Virus record (IMG/VR): IMGVR_UViG_3300033141_000627
Location: 1-38,245 of that record
Source of the DNA: a virus
Length of the DNA stretch: 38,245 bases
Reading direction: 5' to 3' (one strand)
Positions 29,758 through 38,098 of the stretch are shown one piece after another. Positions within the stretch are counted from its first letter, which is position 1. Each line of letters starts with the position of its first letter. A program made the translations under genes and the position numbers. The notes beneath the pieces were generated by a model. That model was not told the DNA's origin. It worked only from the letters and a program-made list of their open reading frames with translations, and did not search any database.

Positions 29758-31497
29758 ATGGCAGATATTACACAATTACAGGATTTAGAACTATCACAAA
29801 GTTCAACGGCAGCTAACCCAGTTGTAACAGTAGCACGAAAGATTTCGGATTCTTCTGCAGATCTTATTACAAGTTCAGCTTTAGTAGACAAGGATGGCTC
29901 TACTATTACTAAGGCTTGTATTCTAGCAATAAGAAAAGCTAATGGTTATACAGAAAATGTATACGTGGCAGCTGGAGGCATTACAGGAACAGCGGTAACT
30001 ATTACTACACGAGGCCTACCAACAGGAGGAATTGATTTATTAACATCTATCCCAGCTAATGCAGTTTCGCATGAACAAGGTGAAGAAGTATTCTTAAATG
30101 TTTCTCCTTTTATTCTTCAACAAATCACAGATAGTTTGCAAGGAGATATTGAAGCTAGTCTTAAATTTGAAACACGTCCTACATATGGAACAGGCGGAGC
30201 AGCAGCGTTACCTAGTTTCGCAGATGCAACAGCACGAGATGCAGCATTAACTAGTCCGCAAGACGCTGATAAGTGTTTCTTAGAAGATGGGACAGGAGAA
30301 CAGCATTATGATGGCGGATGGCTTACGTTAGGAGTAGCAACACCAGTTACAGCTAGCTTAGGAGTTCAAAAGGCAGGGAATGATTTACAACTAGATTTAG
30401 CAGCTAATCCTGGACTAGAAATAGTTTCAAATAAAGTAAGAGTTCTTGCAGATTTTGGGGCTGGTTCAGATGGAGACGTTACAATTTCAAGTAATACAAG
30501 TCTTTCAAGGGATATGTATTACAATAATTTAACGGTAGATGCTACATTCACACTGGATACAAATGGTTACAGAGTTTTTGTAAAAGAGGCATTCGCAAAT
30601 AATGGTGATATTGATAATTCTGGTACAGGAGGAAGTGGAATAACTGGAGGAATAGGAGGAGGTAGTGCAAATGGTACTCTTGCAAAAGGTAAAGATGGAC
30701 TTGCTGGTAAAACAGGACAAGCTGGAGGAGCAGGAGGAACTACAAACGCTGCTGGACAACACGGTACAGCAGGAACGCCTGGAAGTAATTCAATTGCTTC
30801 AAGTGCAGTTATTAACGGTCTTGGAAATACAGTTTCAGGTCTTCATGGATTAGCAGGAACAGGAGGATCAGCAGTAGGCCCAGGAGGATCGGTTGGAGGC
30901 GCGCAGCTCTATGGAACACTTGCAAGTTCTACAGCATTGCAAATGAAAGTAGAGATTATTTCACAGGCAGTTCAAATGATTTCAACACAAGAAGAATTAG
31001 TACAAGTTATTAGTCCATCAGCAGGAAATACAGGATCTCCAAGTGGAGGAGGAGGAGGAGGAGGAGGAGGAGATGGCAGTGGATCAGGAGGGGACGGAGG
31101 AGAAGGAGGAGACAGCGGAGCAGGAGGAGCAAACGGAGGTATTGTAGCTATATATGCAAAAAACTTTGATAACCAAGGTACTATTACATGTACAGGTGGC
31201 GATGGAGTAAATGGAGTAAACGGAGTAAGTGGAAGTGTGCCTGTATCATCAGGAGCAGGAGGAGGAGGAGGAGGAGGAGGTGGAAGTGCTGGTAATGGTG
31301 GTAATGGTGGTACAATTGTATTATGCTATCAAACACTTACAAACATTGGAACTACAGATATCACAGGAGGAGCAGGAGGAACTAAAGGAGCAGGAGGAGC
31401 AGGAGGAGTAAGTAGTGGTAATGATGGTAACGATGGATCGGATGGATCGGATGGATTAACAGGAGACACTGGATCGGTTATTCAAATTCAAGTATAA
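29758..31497 (+). CDS. Glycine-rich adhesin / tail tip protein, 579 aa
   Basis: The N-terminal 200 residues are a soluble attachment domain with a DGGWLTLG motif. Residues about 210-290 are beta-rich. From about 290 to the end there are long Gly-rich tracts, including Gly runs near 431-439 and 501-509, separated by short non-Gly segments. This layout matches the polyglycine-II sandwich receptor-binding tips known from T4-type gp38 adhesins, though that family is not directly shown here. The GGA-run DNA is prone to length variation. Confidence 0.7.
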   Translation: MADITQLQDLELSQSSTAANPVVTVARKISDSSADLITSSALVDKDGSTITKACILAIRKANGYTENVYVAAGGITGTAVTITTRGLPTGGIDLLTSIPANAVSHEQGEEVFLNVSPFILQQITDSLQGDIEASLKFETRPTYGTGGAAALPSFADATARDAALTSPQDADKCFLEDGTGEQHYDGGWLTLGVATPVTASLGVQKAGNDLQLDLAANPGLEIVSNKVRVLADFGAGSDGDVTISSNTSLSRDMYYNNLTVDATFTLDTNGYRVFVKEAFANNGDIDNSGTGGSGITGGIGGGSANGTLAKGKDGLAGKTGQAGGAGGTTNAAGQHGTAGTPGSNSIASSAVINGLGNTVSGLHGLAGTGGSAVGPGGSVGGAQLYGTLASSTALQMKVEIISQAVQMISTQEELVQVISPSAGNTGSPSGGGGGGGGGDGSGSGGDGGEGGDSGAGGANGGIVAIYAKNFDNQGTITCTGGDGVNGVNGVSGSVPVSSGAGGGGGGGGGSAGNGGNGGTIVLCYQTLTNIGTTDITGGAGGTKGAGGAGGVSSGNDGNDGSDGSDGLTGDTGSVIQIQV

Positions 31498-31509
31498 TAA
31501 TTATAAACA

Positions 31510-33891
31510 ATGGCAACATTAACACCTCAGGAGCGTATAGCTAAGAGACGAGCAGAAGACTTAGCAAAACAACAAGCAGCAACAAAGGCTGCTAATAAAG
31601 CTACGATTACCGCTGGACAAGTAAAGATACAGCAAGAGCGCCTTAAGAAATCAGGGCAGTCTTTTGCTGGTGGTACTGCTACTGAAGCAGCAAGATTAGT
31701 TACTGAGCGTAAAACTAAACAAGCTGCTGATGAGAAGGCTAGGCTACAAGAAGAGCAGAGGATAAAGTTTGAGAAAGAACAAGGAATATCTCAAGTTACG
31801 CCAGGTGACAGAGAGCTAACTTTTGATGAAAAGATTGCAAAACAAACGCAGCAGTCTTTTGGTGAAACACCTTTAACTTCAGAGCAACGTAAACAAGAAC
31901 TATTATCACAACAAGCTTCTAAAAAGGATTTATTAGATGCACAAATAGCACAACAAAAGTTAGCAAAACAACAAGCTGTAGATGAGGCACTAACTACACA
32001 AGAAGGAAATAGAGCAGCTTTATTATCACGTTTTACAGCAGCACCAGGGGGACTTGTAGCAAGTACAGGAGAACCACTAGCAGCAGGTATTACAGCAGTA
32101 CAAGAACGACGAATAGACACATTTCAAAAACAGGCAGATATACAATTTCAACAAGCAGATGCTTTAAAGAAACAGCTTGAGATAGCACAACGAGAACAAC
32201 GACACGAGTTTGCAGCAGACTTACAAAGACAAATTGCACAAGCAGAGGCTATGGCAGCACAAGCACAAGAAGGTGCTAGTAAAGCTAAAGCAGAGGCAAC
32301 TGCAGAAACACTTGCACTACAAAAACAAGAACAAGAAGCTAATATTAAAGCTATTGAAGTAATAGGAGATATTCCAGCGTCTGCATTAATTAACATGACA
32401 CCTGAGGCAATTGAAGGTATTGCAAACGCAGTAGGAGGTACTATATCACCTATGTTAGCATCTGGATACATTTCACAGGCTAAGTCAGTAATGGAAGATA
32501 AGAAATTATCAGATGAAGAAAAGCTGTTAAGTGTACAGAAGCTTCGACAAGATTTAATTACGTCTCAAACATCTGAAGCACAAGAAGCAATACAAGGAAT
32601 ACAAACAATTGATGCACAAGTAGGGATTAATGGATTTACACAAGCTAATGCAGACGCATTAAAAGCTAGTTTAGGGTTTGCAGCAGCCGTTGAAACTCCT
32701 AAGCAGAAAGCTGAACGATTGAAAATAGAAGCTCAAACAGCAGAAATAACAAGTCAAGTAACAGATACAAGCCCACAAAGAAAGATTAATATTGCAGACA
32801 CAACAACAGGAAGCCCTTTACCATTAGGAAGCTTTGGTAACGTACAACAAGTAACACGAGCAGACAGACATAATAACCCTATTGCTAATAAAGCATATGA
32901 TGTTACTATACAAAGATTAAAAGATGCAGGACTACAACAAGGGATTGATTTTAATGTAGGAGAAACAACAGAAGGAATTGATGATGATGGAGTAGCTACT
33001 ATTGTTTACTCTAGCCCTGAAATTGGTGTAAGAGGTGCAATTGCTGGATTAGAAGCAGGTACTATTGGTAGCTGGTATGCAAATCCTAAGTATGCAGGAT
33101 CTAAAAAGATTCAAACTAAACTTGGTCAACTATCAGGTCAAAATGTTACAGAATCAAACGCACAAGAGGTGTTTAATAACTTAACAGCAGGACAACAAAC
33201 AGAGGTTGTTAAAACTATTTATGGACATGAAGGAGGAACACAATTATTTAAGCCACGAGATAAGGTAACAGTAAAATTAAAACCTAAAGAGAAAGTTGAG
33301 GCAGAAGATAAGCTTAGAAAAGAATCAACAAAACTAGCAAATAGTATAAAAAACTTTAGACAATTTTCTAACAATATCGACATTGGTATAGATGAATTTA
33401 TAAATCAGAAAGCAGAAGGAGGTGATTTATCAGCAGCAACACAAGCAGTTATATTTTCATTTAATAAACTACTTGATGAAGGATCTGTTGTTAGGGAAAG
33501 TGAATTTGCAAGAACAGCAGATGGACAATCTTTAATAAACAGACTTGAAGGAGGTATTGAACAAATAGAACAAGGGGGTGCAGGAGTAACGCTAGAAACA
33601 ATACAAAGTGTACAATCAATTGCTAAGAAGTTGTTAGGCTCTGCTGAGAGTATCAATAGAGACTTATTAATACCTGTTAGAAAATCAGCAGAAAAACAAG
33701 GACTTGATCTAGAGGCTATATTTTCACCATCAACTATTAAGTTGTTAGAAGAAGCAGGAATTAATATAGAAAACCAACAAGACTTTTCAGAAATGTCAGA
33801 TGATGACTTTGTAAATCAAGGACAAGAACAACAAGATAATAAGTCTTTCTATGATGTAATAAAATTCACACCTAAAGGAACAGAAGAATAA
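31510..33891 (+). CDS. Internal virion protein, 793 aa
   Basis: A Gln/Ala/Lys-rich helical N-terminal 300 residues with long coiled coils, followed by a beta-containing module near 455-570 (RADRHNNPIANKAYDVTIQR, then TIVYSSPEIGVRGAIAG) and another helical C-terminal domain. RHNNP-type sequences occur in virion lysozyme-like domains of ejection proteins, so peptidoglycan contact is possible. Together with the gene at 33917 it probably makes up the inner core ejected with DNA. Confidence 0.7.
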   Translation: MATLTPQERIAKRRAEDLAKQQAATKAANKATITAGQVKIQQERLKKSGQSFAGGTATEAARLVTERKTKQAADEKARLQEEQRIKFEKEQGISQVTPGDRELTFDEKIAKQTQQSFGETPLTSEQRKQELLSQQASKKDLLDAQIAQQKLAKQQAVDEALTTQEGNRAALLSRFTAAPGGLVASTGEPLAAGITAVQERRIDTFQKQADIQFQQADALKKQLEIAQREQRHEFAADLQRQIAQAEAMAAQAQEGASKAKAEATAETLALQKQEQEANIKAIEVIGDIPASALINMTPEAIEGIANAVGGTISPMLASGYISQAKSVMEDKKLSDEEKLLSVQKLRQDLITSQTSEAQEAIQGIQTIDAQVGINGFTQANADALKASLGFAAAVETPKQKAERLKIEAQTAEITSQVTDTSPQRKINIADTTTGSPLPLGSFGNVQQVTRADRHNNPIANKAYDVTIQRLKDAGLQQGIDFNVGETTEGIDDDGVATIVYSSPEIGVRGAIAGLEAGTIGSWYANPKYAGSKKIQTKLGQLSGQNVTESNAQEVFNNLTAGQQTEVVKTIYGHEGGTQLFKPRDKVTVKLKPKEKVEAEDKLRKESTKLANSIKNFRQFSNNIDIGIDEFINQKAEGGDLSAATQAVIFSFNKLLDEGSVVRESEFARTADGQSLINRLEGGIEQIEQGGAGVTLETIQSVQSIAKKLLGSAESINRDLLIPVRKSAEKQGLDLEAIFSPSTIKLLEEAGINIENQQDFSEMSDDDFVNQGQEQQDNKSFYDVIKFTPKGTEE

Positions 33892-33916
33892 GACACTCAA
33901 CAATTAATAAAAGACA

Positions 33917-35611
33917 ATGTCATTACAATCATCAATTGAACGTGCGCAACAAGACCCTAACTCACCCTTTGCAGTTGAGTTAAGAAGTCGTATAGAGTCT
34001 GGTGCAATGGATAGATTTGCACAACAAGAGGGTATTACATTGCCTGGAAGAGAAGCTATTATTCCTGAGCCAGAAGTTCAGCCAACATTAGTTGAACGTG
34101 GTGTTGAAGGTGTAACGGAATTTGCAAAAGGTGCTGAAAGAACATTAGCACGTACGGCAGCAGGTGCAGCTCCATTCTTAACAGCTGGGATAGTTTCTAA
34201 AGAAGAGCTACAAAAGAAGACAGGGCTTGAGCCAGCTGAGACATTTGGTGAAAAAGCATTAGAAGTTGCAGGAGCAGGAGCAGGTATTATTGGACAAGCA
34301 ATTCCTATTGCAAAAGGAGTACAATTAGCAGGTAAAGCAGCACAAGGACTAGCAGCATTAAAACCAATTGGTGATTTAATACGTGCTGGTGGTATTACTA
34401 CAGCAGCTATAGAAGGTGCATTGGCAGGAGTATTACAAGAAGGAGATTTAGAAGAGCGTGCAAAACAAGCAGGAGTAGGTGCGGCAATAGGAGGAGTATT
34501 AGGAGGTGTTATAAAAGGAGCAGGAATAGGGTTCTCTAAATTAAGAAAATCGTTCTCTAATATTGATGAAGCAACAGAGTCAGTTATAAACCCAGTAGCT
34601 AAGCTGTCAAAAGAAGAGCAGGCAAAATTTATTAAAACTGCAACAACACAGTCACAGCGTGCGTCTAAACTTGATAAGTTTTTAGATGCAGCAGAAACAA
34701 ACGCTCGTAATCGTCGTGATGTAAGTGCAATGGATTTAGCTGTTGATGCGGTAGAGGACACTGCCAATAAGGTTCGTACACTTAAGAGTGAGGCAGGTAA
34801 AGTTATAGGAGATGTTAAGAAGAAAGTTGGGACTAAGGTTGTTTCTAATACTAAGGATATTGTTACAAACTTAAAGAAAAAGCTTGCTGAACGATTTAAT
34901 ATTGGATCAGTTGCAAAAGACGGTACATTAAAACCTGTTAAAGGAAGAACTATTACATTAGATGTAACAGATCAGAATCGTGTTGCAAACATACTTAATG
35001 ATGTTAAGCCTTTAAGCAAAGCAGGAGTAACTATTAATACTTCAGATGATGTTAAGAGTATAGTTAGAAATAATATTGACTTTGATAAAGCTGCACTAAA
35101 ACAAGACAAACTAGAGAAGCTACTAAAAGAAGTAGATGCAGATATCGTGGGAGTTCAGCGTGGAGCAAGTACAGAGTTAGCAGAAGCTAATAAAAGTTTC
35201 TCAGAACTAGCTAATATTGAAAAGGAGTTATTTAAAGCAACTGGTAATAAATCAGAACGAGCTGTAACAATATTAAACCGAGTATTAAGTGAACGAGGTA
35301 AAGCAACTAAAGACCTCTTTGAAAGATTAGCTACATTAACTGGGAATGACTTATTTGAAGACGCTATGTTTGCTAAGTTCTCAACAGAGGCACTTGGAGG
35401 AGAACAAGCAAAAAGTGTATTGGCGCAAATTATAAAAACATCTGTATCTCCGTTTGGACTAATTGGAGAGGCAGCAGAGGCAGCAGGTAGATTTATTGCA
35501 AAACCTGAAAAGATTGCACGAGAAATAGCAAGACCAGCAGCCGAAGTTACTCGTAAAGGAGTAATACCAGCAGTGTCAGGAGTTACAGCGGGAGCAGTAA
35601 TAGAAGACTAA
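33917..35611 (+). CDS. Internal virion / DNA-ejection protein, 564 aa
   Basis: Several Ala/Gly-rich hydrophobic segments (AAGAAPFLTAGIVS; GAGAGIIGQAIPIAKGVQLA; GAAIGGVLGGVIKGAGIGF) at about 75-200 can insert in membrane, followed by a long charged helical domain. This plan matches podoviral ejection proteins that form a trans-envelope channel. Last gene of the virion operon. Confidence 0.75.
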   Translation: MSLQSSIERAQQDPNSPFAVELRSRIESGAMDRFAQQEGITLPGREAIIPEPEVQPTLVERGVEGVTEFAKGAERTLARTAAGAAPFLTAGIVSKEELQKKTGLEPAETFGEKALEVAGAGAGIIGQAIPIAKGVQLAGKAAQGLAALKPIGDLIRAGGITTAAIEGALAGVLQEGDLEERAKQAGVGAAIGGVLGGVIKGAGIGFSKLRKSFSNIDEATESVINPVAKLSKEEQAKFIKTATTQSQRASKLDKFLDAAETNARNRRDVSAMDLAVDAVEDTANKVRTLKSEAGKVIGDVKKKVGTKVVSNTKDIVTNLKKKLAERFNIGSVAKDGTLKPVKGRTITLDVTDQNRVANILNDVKPLSKAGVTINTSDDVKSIVRNNIDFDKAALKQDKLEKLLKEVDADIVGVQRGASTELAEANKSFSELANIEKELFKATGNKSERAVTILNRVLSERGKATKDLFERLATLTGNDLFEDAMFAKFSTEALGGEQAKSVLAQIIKTSVSPFGLIGEAAEAAGRFIAKPEKIAREIARPAAEVTRKGVIPAVSGVTAGAVIED

Positions 35612-35613
35612 CG

Positions 35614-35638
35614 CTTCTTATACATTAGCAATAAGAAG
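35614..35638. terminator. Hairpin after the virion operon
   Basis: CTTCTTAT (35614-35621) pairs with ATAAGAAG (35631-35638) around a 9-base loop right after the stop codon. No U tract follows, so it may be an mRNA 3' end structure rather than a true terminator. Confidence 0.5.
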
Positions 35639-35658
35639 AATAACCAAAAACCACCAAC

Positions 35659-35720
35659 AATTGGATTAATTATAAATAGAAATATTGTGATTAATGATAA
35701 CGCCAATTAGTACTCTTTTT
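35659..35720 (+). terminator. Possible late terminator
   Basis: AATTGG with CCAATT plus inner ATTAAT/ATTAAT enclose a large loop, and CTTTTT follows at 35715-35720. Weak stem, but its position before promoter copy 4 supports it. The rest of 35612-35921 shows only T-rich repeats and that promoter. Confidence 0.4.
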
Positions 35721-35805
35721 ATATACCAAATCTTAAATAAAGTCAAAATAAACATAAAATTTCCGCAGCAGTAACACAATCTTAGACTTTCTTAGATCTT
35801 TCTTC

Positions 35806-35834
35806 TTGCATATTAATCTATGATAATGTATGAT
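35806..35834 (+). promoter_or_regulatory. Promoter copy 4, lysis module
   Basis: TTGCAT (35806-35811), 17 bp, TATGAT (35829-35834), with upstream TTTCTTC and spacer ATTAATCTATGATAATG as in copies 1-3. It would drive 35922 onwards. Shared sequence suggests lysis genes and early genes are controlled together. Confidence 0.75.
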
Positions 35835-35921
35835 AGTCTTAGTTGCCAATTTAACCACTAAATAAATACAATGTTTCCAACTTAAAACAGAACTTATATT
35901 TATCAAATAAAAACAAACACT

Positions 35922-36083
35922 ATGACAAGAGCAGACTACTTCCTAAACAAGGAGATGACAGAACTAACAGAGAACAGCAAATTAGACGCCTGTGCAGCCT
36001 CTAGCAGCACTTTAGAGAACGACAGTATAGTTTATGCCAACACGGCACAAGCATTCGTTATAAAGCAATTTGGACTATTATAA
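35922..36083 (+). CDS. Hypothetical protein, 53 aa
   Basis: MTRADYFLNKEMTELTENSK, then DACAASSSTLENDSIVYANT. Acidic soluble protein with no membrane segment. First gene after promoter copy 4. Function unknown. Confidence 0.55.
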   Translation: MTRADYFLNKEMTELTENSKLDACAASSSTLENDSIVYANTAQAFVIKQFGLL

Positions 36084-36101
36084 TCAATTAAATCTTAAAT
36101 T

Positions 36102-36488
36102 ATGAATCCAACAAACATATTAAGGATATTTATGAGACACAATAATGAGATACTTAGACTAAAAGCTAAAGTAATTAAAGAACAGAAGAGTAAAAGCTAC
36201 TTTAAGGATGCGCTTAAGAAGAGTAAAGAACTGATGAAGAAAGTTAGCTTTGATAATTCACTATTATACGAGACTGTACAATTTCAATTAAAAGAAAACA
36301 AAGAATTGCTTGCTGAACGAAACAATCTACAAGATTCATTAAGTAAAGTAATTAGTTCAGAGCTTGATGTTACCAATGAGAATACTAAGTTAAAACGAGC
36401 GATAGCATGGTCTAAGCACTTAGCAATTGTACTAGGATTTATTATATTTGTATTCGGACTTATTATATTTATTAACGCAATATCATGA
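36102..36488 (+). CDS. Coiled-coil membrane protein of the lysis block, 128 aa
   Basis: Basic N-terminal 60 residues, long coiled coil about 60-100 (ETVQFQLKENKELLAERNNL, QDSLSKVISSELDVTNENTK) and one C-terminal membrane helix 106-126 (AIVLGFIIFVFGLIIFINAI). The layout fits an inverted spanin-like or antiholin-like factor. Its stop overlaps the start of the next gene (ATGA, 36485-36488). Confidence 0.6.
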   Translation: MNPTNILRIFMRHNNEILRLKAKVIKEQKSKSYFKDALKKSKELMKKVSFDNSLLYETVQFQLKENKELLAERNNLQDSLSKVISSELDVTNENTKLKRAIAWSKHLAIVLGFIIFVFGLIIFINAIS

Positions 36489-36643
36489 AACTAGCAGCAT
36501 TTTACGCAGTAGGAACAATGGCAAACTTACTATTAACAATTGAATACGCTAAACTAGAGCTTATCCTACCAGTAATAGTATTCGGATTATTCACAGCTAT
36601 ATGCTTTATATTATTTGAACAATCAATTAATCGAAAGAAATGA
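36485..36643 (+). CDS. Two-helix membrane protein, holin candidate, 52 aa
   Basis: Helices at 3-18 (LAAFYAVGTMANLLLT) and 26-44 (LILPVIVFGLFTAICFIL), short basic tail (NRKK). Translationally coupled on both sides by ATGA overlaps, next to the endolysin, so a holin role is plausible. Confidence 0.6.
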   Translation: MKLAAFYAVGTMANLLLTIEYAKLELILPVIVFGLFTAICFILFEQSINRKK

Positions 36644-36735
36644 ACTACAAAATAAAAGAAGGCAGAGGAAATATTATATTATTCCTATTAGCCTGCACAG
36701 GATTCTTATTCACATTATTACAAATTAACTTTTAA
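36640..36735 (+). CDS. Very small membrane protein, 31 aa
   Basis: MNYKIKEGRGNIILFLLACT then GFLFTLLQINF: one membrane helix. Starts in an ATGA overlap. Possibly a second holin/antiholin or lysis regulator. Confidence 0.5.
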   Translation: MNYKIKEGRGNIILFLLACTGFLFTLLQINF

Positions 36736-36738
36736 ACT

Positions 36739-37023
36739 ATGAAACTAACAATTAAACAAAAACTATCGGCAGCAGGAGTAGCAATATTCTTTATCGGATC
36801 AATGCTAGTATTCGCTTCACCTAACTACGAAGCTAAGATTCAACATGAGCAAGACAATAAAATTGAGTACAATCAATCAGCAGACAGATTACGAGGAGAA
36901 CTAGAAGTAATGGAAGCACGAGTACTAGTATTACGAAAAGAAATCTCATCTCAGAAATCATTATACGCTGTATCAGAAGGTAAGATTGCAGTTTATAAAG
37001 AACTTCTATCAGAGGGTTTATAA
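36739..37023 (+). CDS. Membrane-anchored coiled coil (endolysin N-terminus?)
   Basis: 94 aa: one helix at about 11-28 (AAGVAIFFIGSMLVFAS) of signal-anchor type, then an extracytoplasmic coiled coil (DRLRGELEVMEARVLVLRKE). It ends GAG GGT TTA TAA; the GGGTTTA site would allow a -1 shift into the glucosaminidase frame, giving a roughly 221-aa anchored endolysin. Alternatively it stands alone as a spanin-like protein. Confidence 0.7.
   Translation: MKLTIKQKLSAAGVAIFFIGSMLVFASPNYEAKIQHEQDNKIEYNQSADRLRGELEVMEARVLVLRKEISSQKSLYAVSEGKIAVYKELLSEGL
37014..37020 (+). promoter_or_regulatory. Candidate -1 ribosomal frameshift site GGGTTTA
   Basis: In the zero frame it reads G GGT TTA, immediately followed by TAA, and in -1 it reads GGG TTT ATA ATT GAG. 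A weak AAGCC/GGCTT hairpin starts about 12 bases downstream. A classic X XXY YYZ heptamer in exactly the frame needed to join two ORFs. Confidence 0.5.
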
Positions 37024-37088
37024 TTGAGAATAAGCCAGCTCATAAAGAGGCTTCATGGAGAACACTAGAAGACGGAACAGATTTAGTA

Positions 37089-37403
37089 ATGCTTGCACAT
37101 GCAGTTGCTAGACATGAAACAGGTAACGGAAAATATGGATACGGTAAAGAGTACAACAATCATTTCGGTATCAAGAACGGAAACACAGCGCCTTGTCCTA
37201 AGATTGGACGTAACAGAATGTGTATTTATGAAACATCTGAAGAATCTTACAAAGCCTTTTACAAGATATGGACTAAATGGTATAAAGGAATGCCTAACTT
37301 AGAAATGTCTCGTAGATACAGTGGTAAAGATCGTGCAAATATTTGGCTACAAAATGTTACAAATTTTTATAATGAGCAGAATCTATTAGCAGCTAATAAA
37401 TAG
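37089..37403 (+). CDS. Endolysin: glucosaminidase domain
   Basis: 104 aa from the first ATG, but the frame is open back to 37014 and the catalytic helix (DLVMLAHAVARHETGNGKYG) begins before that ATG, so a longer product is likely (see the frameshift site). Motifs HETG.GK, NNHFGIK and YETSEESYKAFYKIW match FlgJ/Auto-type glucosaminidases (PF01832), with Glu in HETG catalytic. It hydrolyses the glycan strand of peptidoglycan. The C-terminal segment DRANIWLQNVTNFYNEQN recurs in diverged form at 37868. Confidence 0.82.
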   Translation: MLAHAVARHETGNGKYGYGKEYNNHFGIKNGNTAPCPKIGRNRMCIYETSEESYKAFYKIWTKWYKGMPNLEMSRRYSGKDRANIWLQNVTNFYNEQNLLAANK

Positions 37404-37458
37404 TATTGCATTTTCTGGAACTACATGATAGACTTATCATACAATTTAATTAAACTAT

Positions 37459-37884
37459 ATGAAAAAGGAATCAAGGCAACGTTTGTATTATATATGGTAT
37501 GATATGAAAAGAAGGTGTGATAATCCAGATCGCTCTAGTTATAAGTACTACGGAGGAAGAGGAATATCTTATTGTGATGAATGGAAAGATTTTAACGTAT
37601 TTCATAAAGATATGTATAAAACATATTCTGACAATATGACAATTGATAGGATTGATAATGATAAGGATTATTGTAAATCAAATTGCCAATGGATGACAAT
37701 GCAAGATCAAAATAAGAAGCATACAAATTGCGTAAAAGTTACATACAATGGAGATACATTAAATATATCAGATATGGCTAGAAAATATAATATTAAGCCT
37801 AATACATTCCAAAGAAGATTATGGAAAGGGTGGAGTATTGAAAGATCAATAACACAGTCTACAAACAATGGAAGGTGGGAATGA
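37459..37884 (+). CDS. HNH homing endonuclease, YGGRG type
   Basis: 141 aa. RLYYIWYDMKRRCDNPDRSS, YKYYGGRGISYCDEW, TIDRIDNDKDYCKSNCQWMT and DQNKKH are the same family marks as the gene at 8944. The C-terminus has an HTH-like DISDMARKYNIKPNTFQRRL tail. It lies exactly between the endolysin and an out-of-frame copy of the endolysin C-terminus, showing a mobile insertion. Confidence 0.87.
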   Translation: MKKESRQRLYYIWYDMKRRCDNPDRSSYKYYGGRGISYCDEWKDFNVFHKDMYKTYSDNMTIDRIDNDKDYCKSNCQWMTMQDQNKKHTNCVKVTYNGDTLNISDMARKYNIKPNTFQRRLWKGWSIERSITQSTNNGRWE

Positions 37885-37957
37885 CAGAGCTTATACATGG
37901 AGAAATAACGTAACACAGTTCTATAACGAACAACAATTAGTAGCATTTAACACATAA
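37868..37957 (+). pseudogene. Displaced endolysin C-terminus remnant
   Basis: An open frame MEGGNDRAYTWRNNVTQFYN, then EQQLVAFNT, 29 aa, overlapping the HNH gene end in another frame. It is about 60 percent similar to the endolysin end (GKDRANIWLQNVTNFYNEQN then LLAANK). Most simply it is the old 3' end of the endolysin gene, separated by HNH insertion. Confidence 0.7.
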
Positions 37958-37960
37958 ACT

Positions 37961-38086
37961 ATGAGAACTAAAATTGAATCAGCTATTATAACTGAACTAT
38001 TAAATAAGATCTCTAAAGGGATTGAAGTAACCAAATGCAAGGTAGCACTTAAGAACTTTGGAGTTGACACTGATATTACATGCTAG
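37961..38086 (+). CDS. Hypothetical protein, 41 aa
   Basis: MRTKIESAIITELLNKISKG, then IEVTKCKVALKNFGVDTDIT. Short basic/acidic helical protein, starting three bases after the remnant. The promoter at 38064 lies inside its 3' end. Function unknown. Confidence 0.5.
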   Translation: MRTKIESAIITELLNKISKGIEVTKCKVALKNFGVDTDITC

Positions 38087-38092
38087 TACAAT
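38064..38092 (+). promoter_or_regulatory. Strong sigma70-type promoter of the leader RNA
   Basis: TTGACA (38064-38069), exactly 17 bp, TACAAT (38087-38092). This is the closest match to consensus in the window. Transcription reads over the genome ends to the terminator at 118-153. Confidence 0.8.
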
Positions 38093-38098
38093 AAGAGT

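Noticed and set aside
30529-31411. Ser/Cys-rich minus-strand ORF and Glu/Gln-rich plus-strand ORFs inside the adhesin gene
   Set aside because: They arise from GGA/GGT repeat DNA read in other frames.
34078-34767. Long minus-strand ORF (229 aa) and others at 19220, 11916, 21457, 31791
   Set aside because: They mirror strong plus-strand virion or accessory genes, have Ser/Cys/Ala-rich shadow composition and no motifs; all real genes here run on the plus strand.
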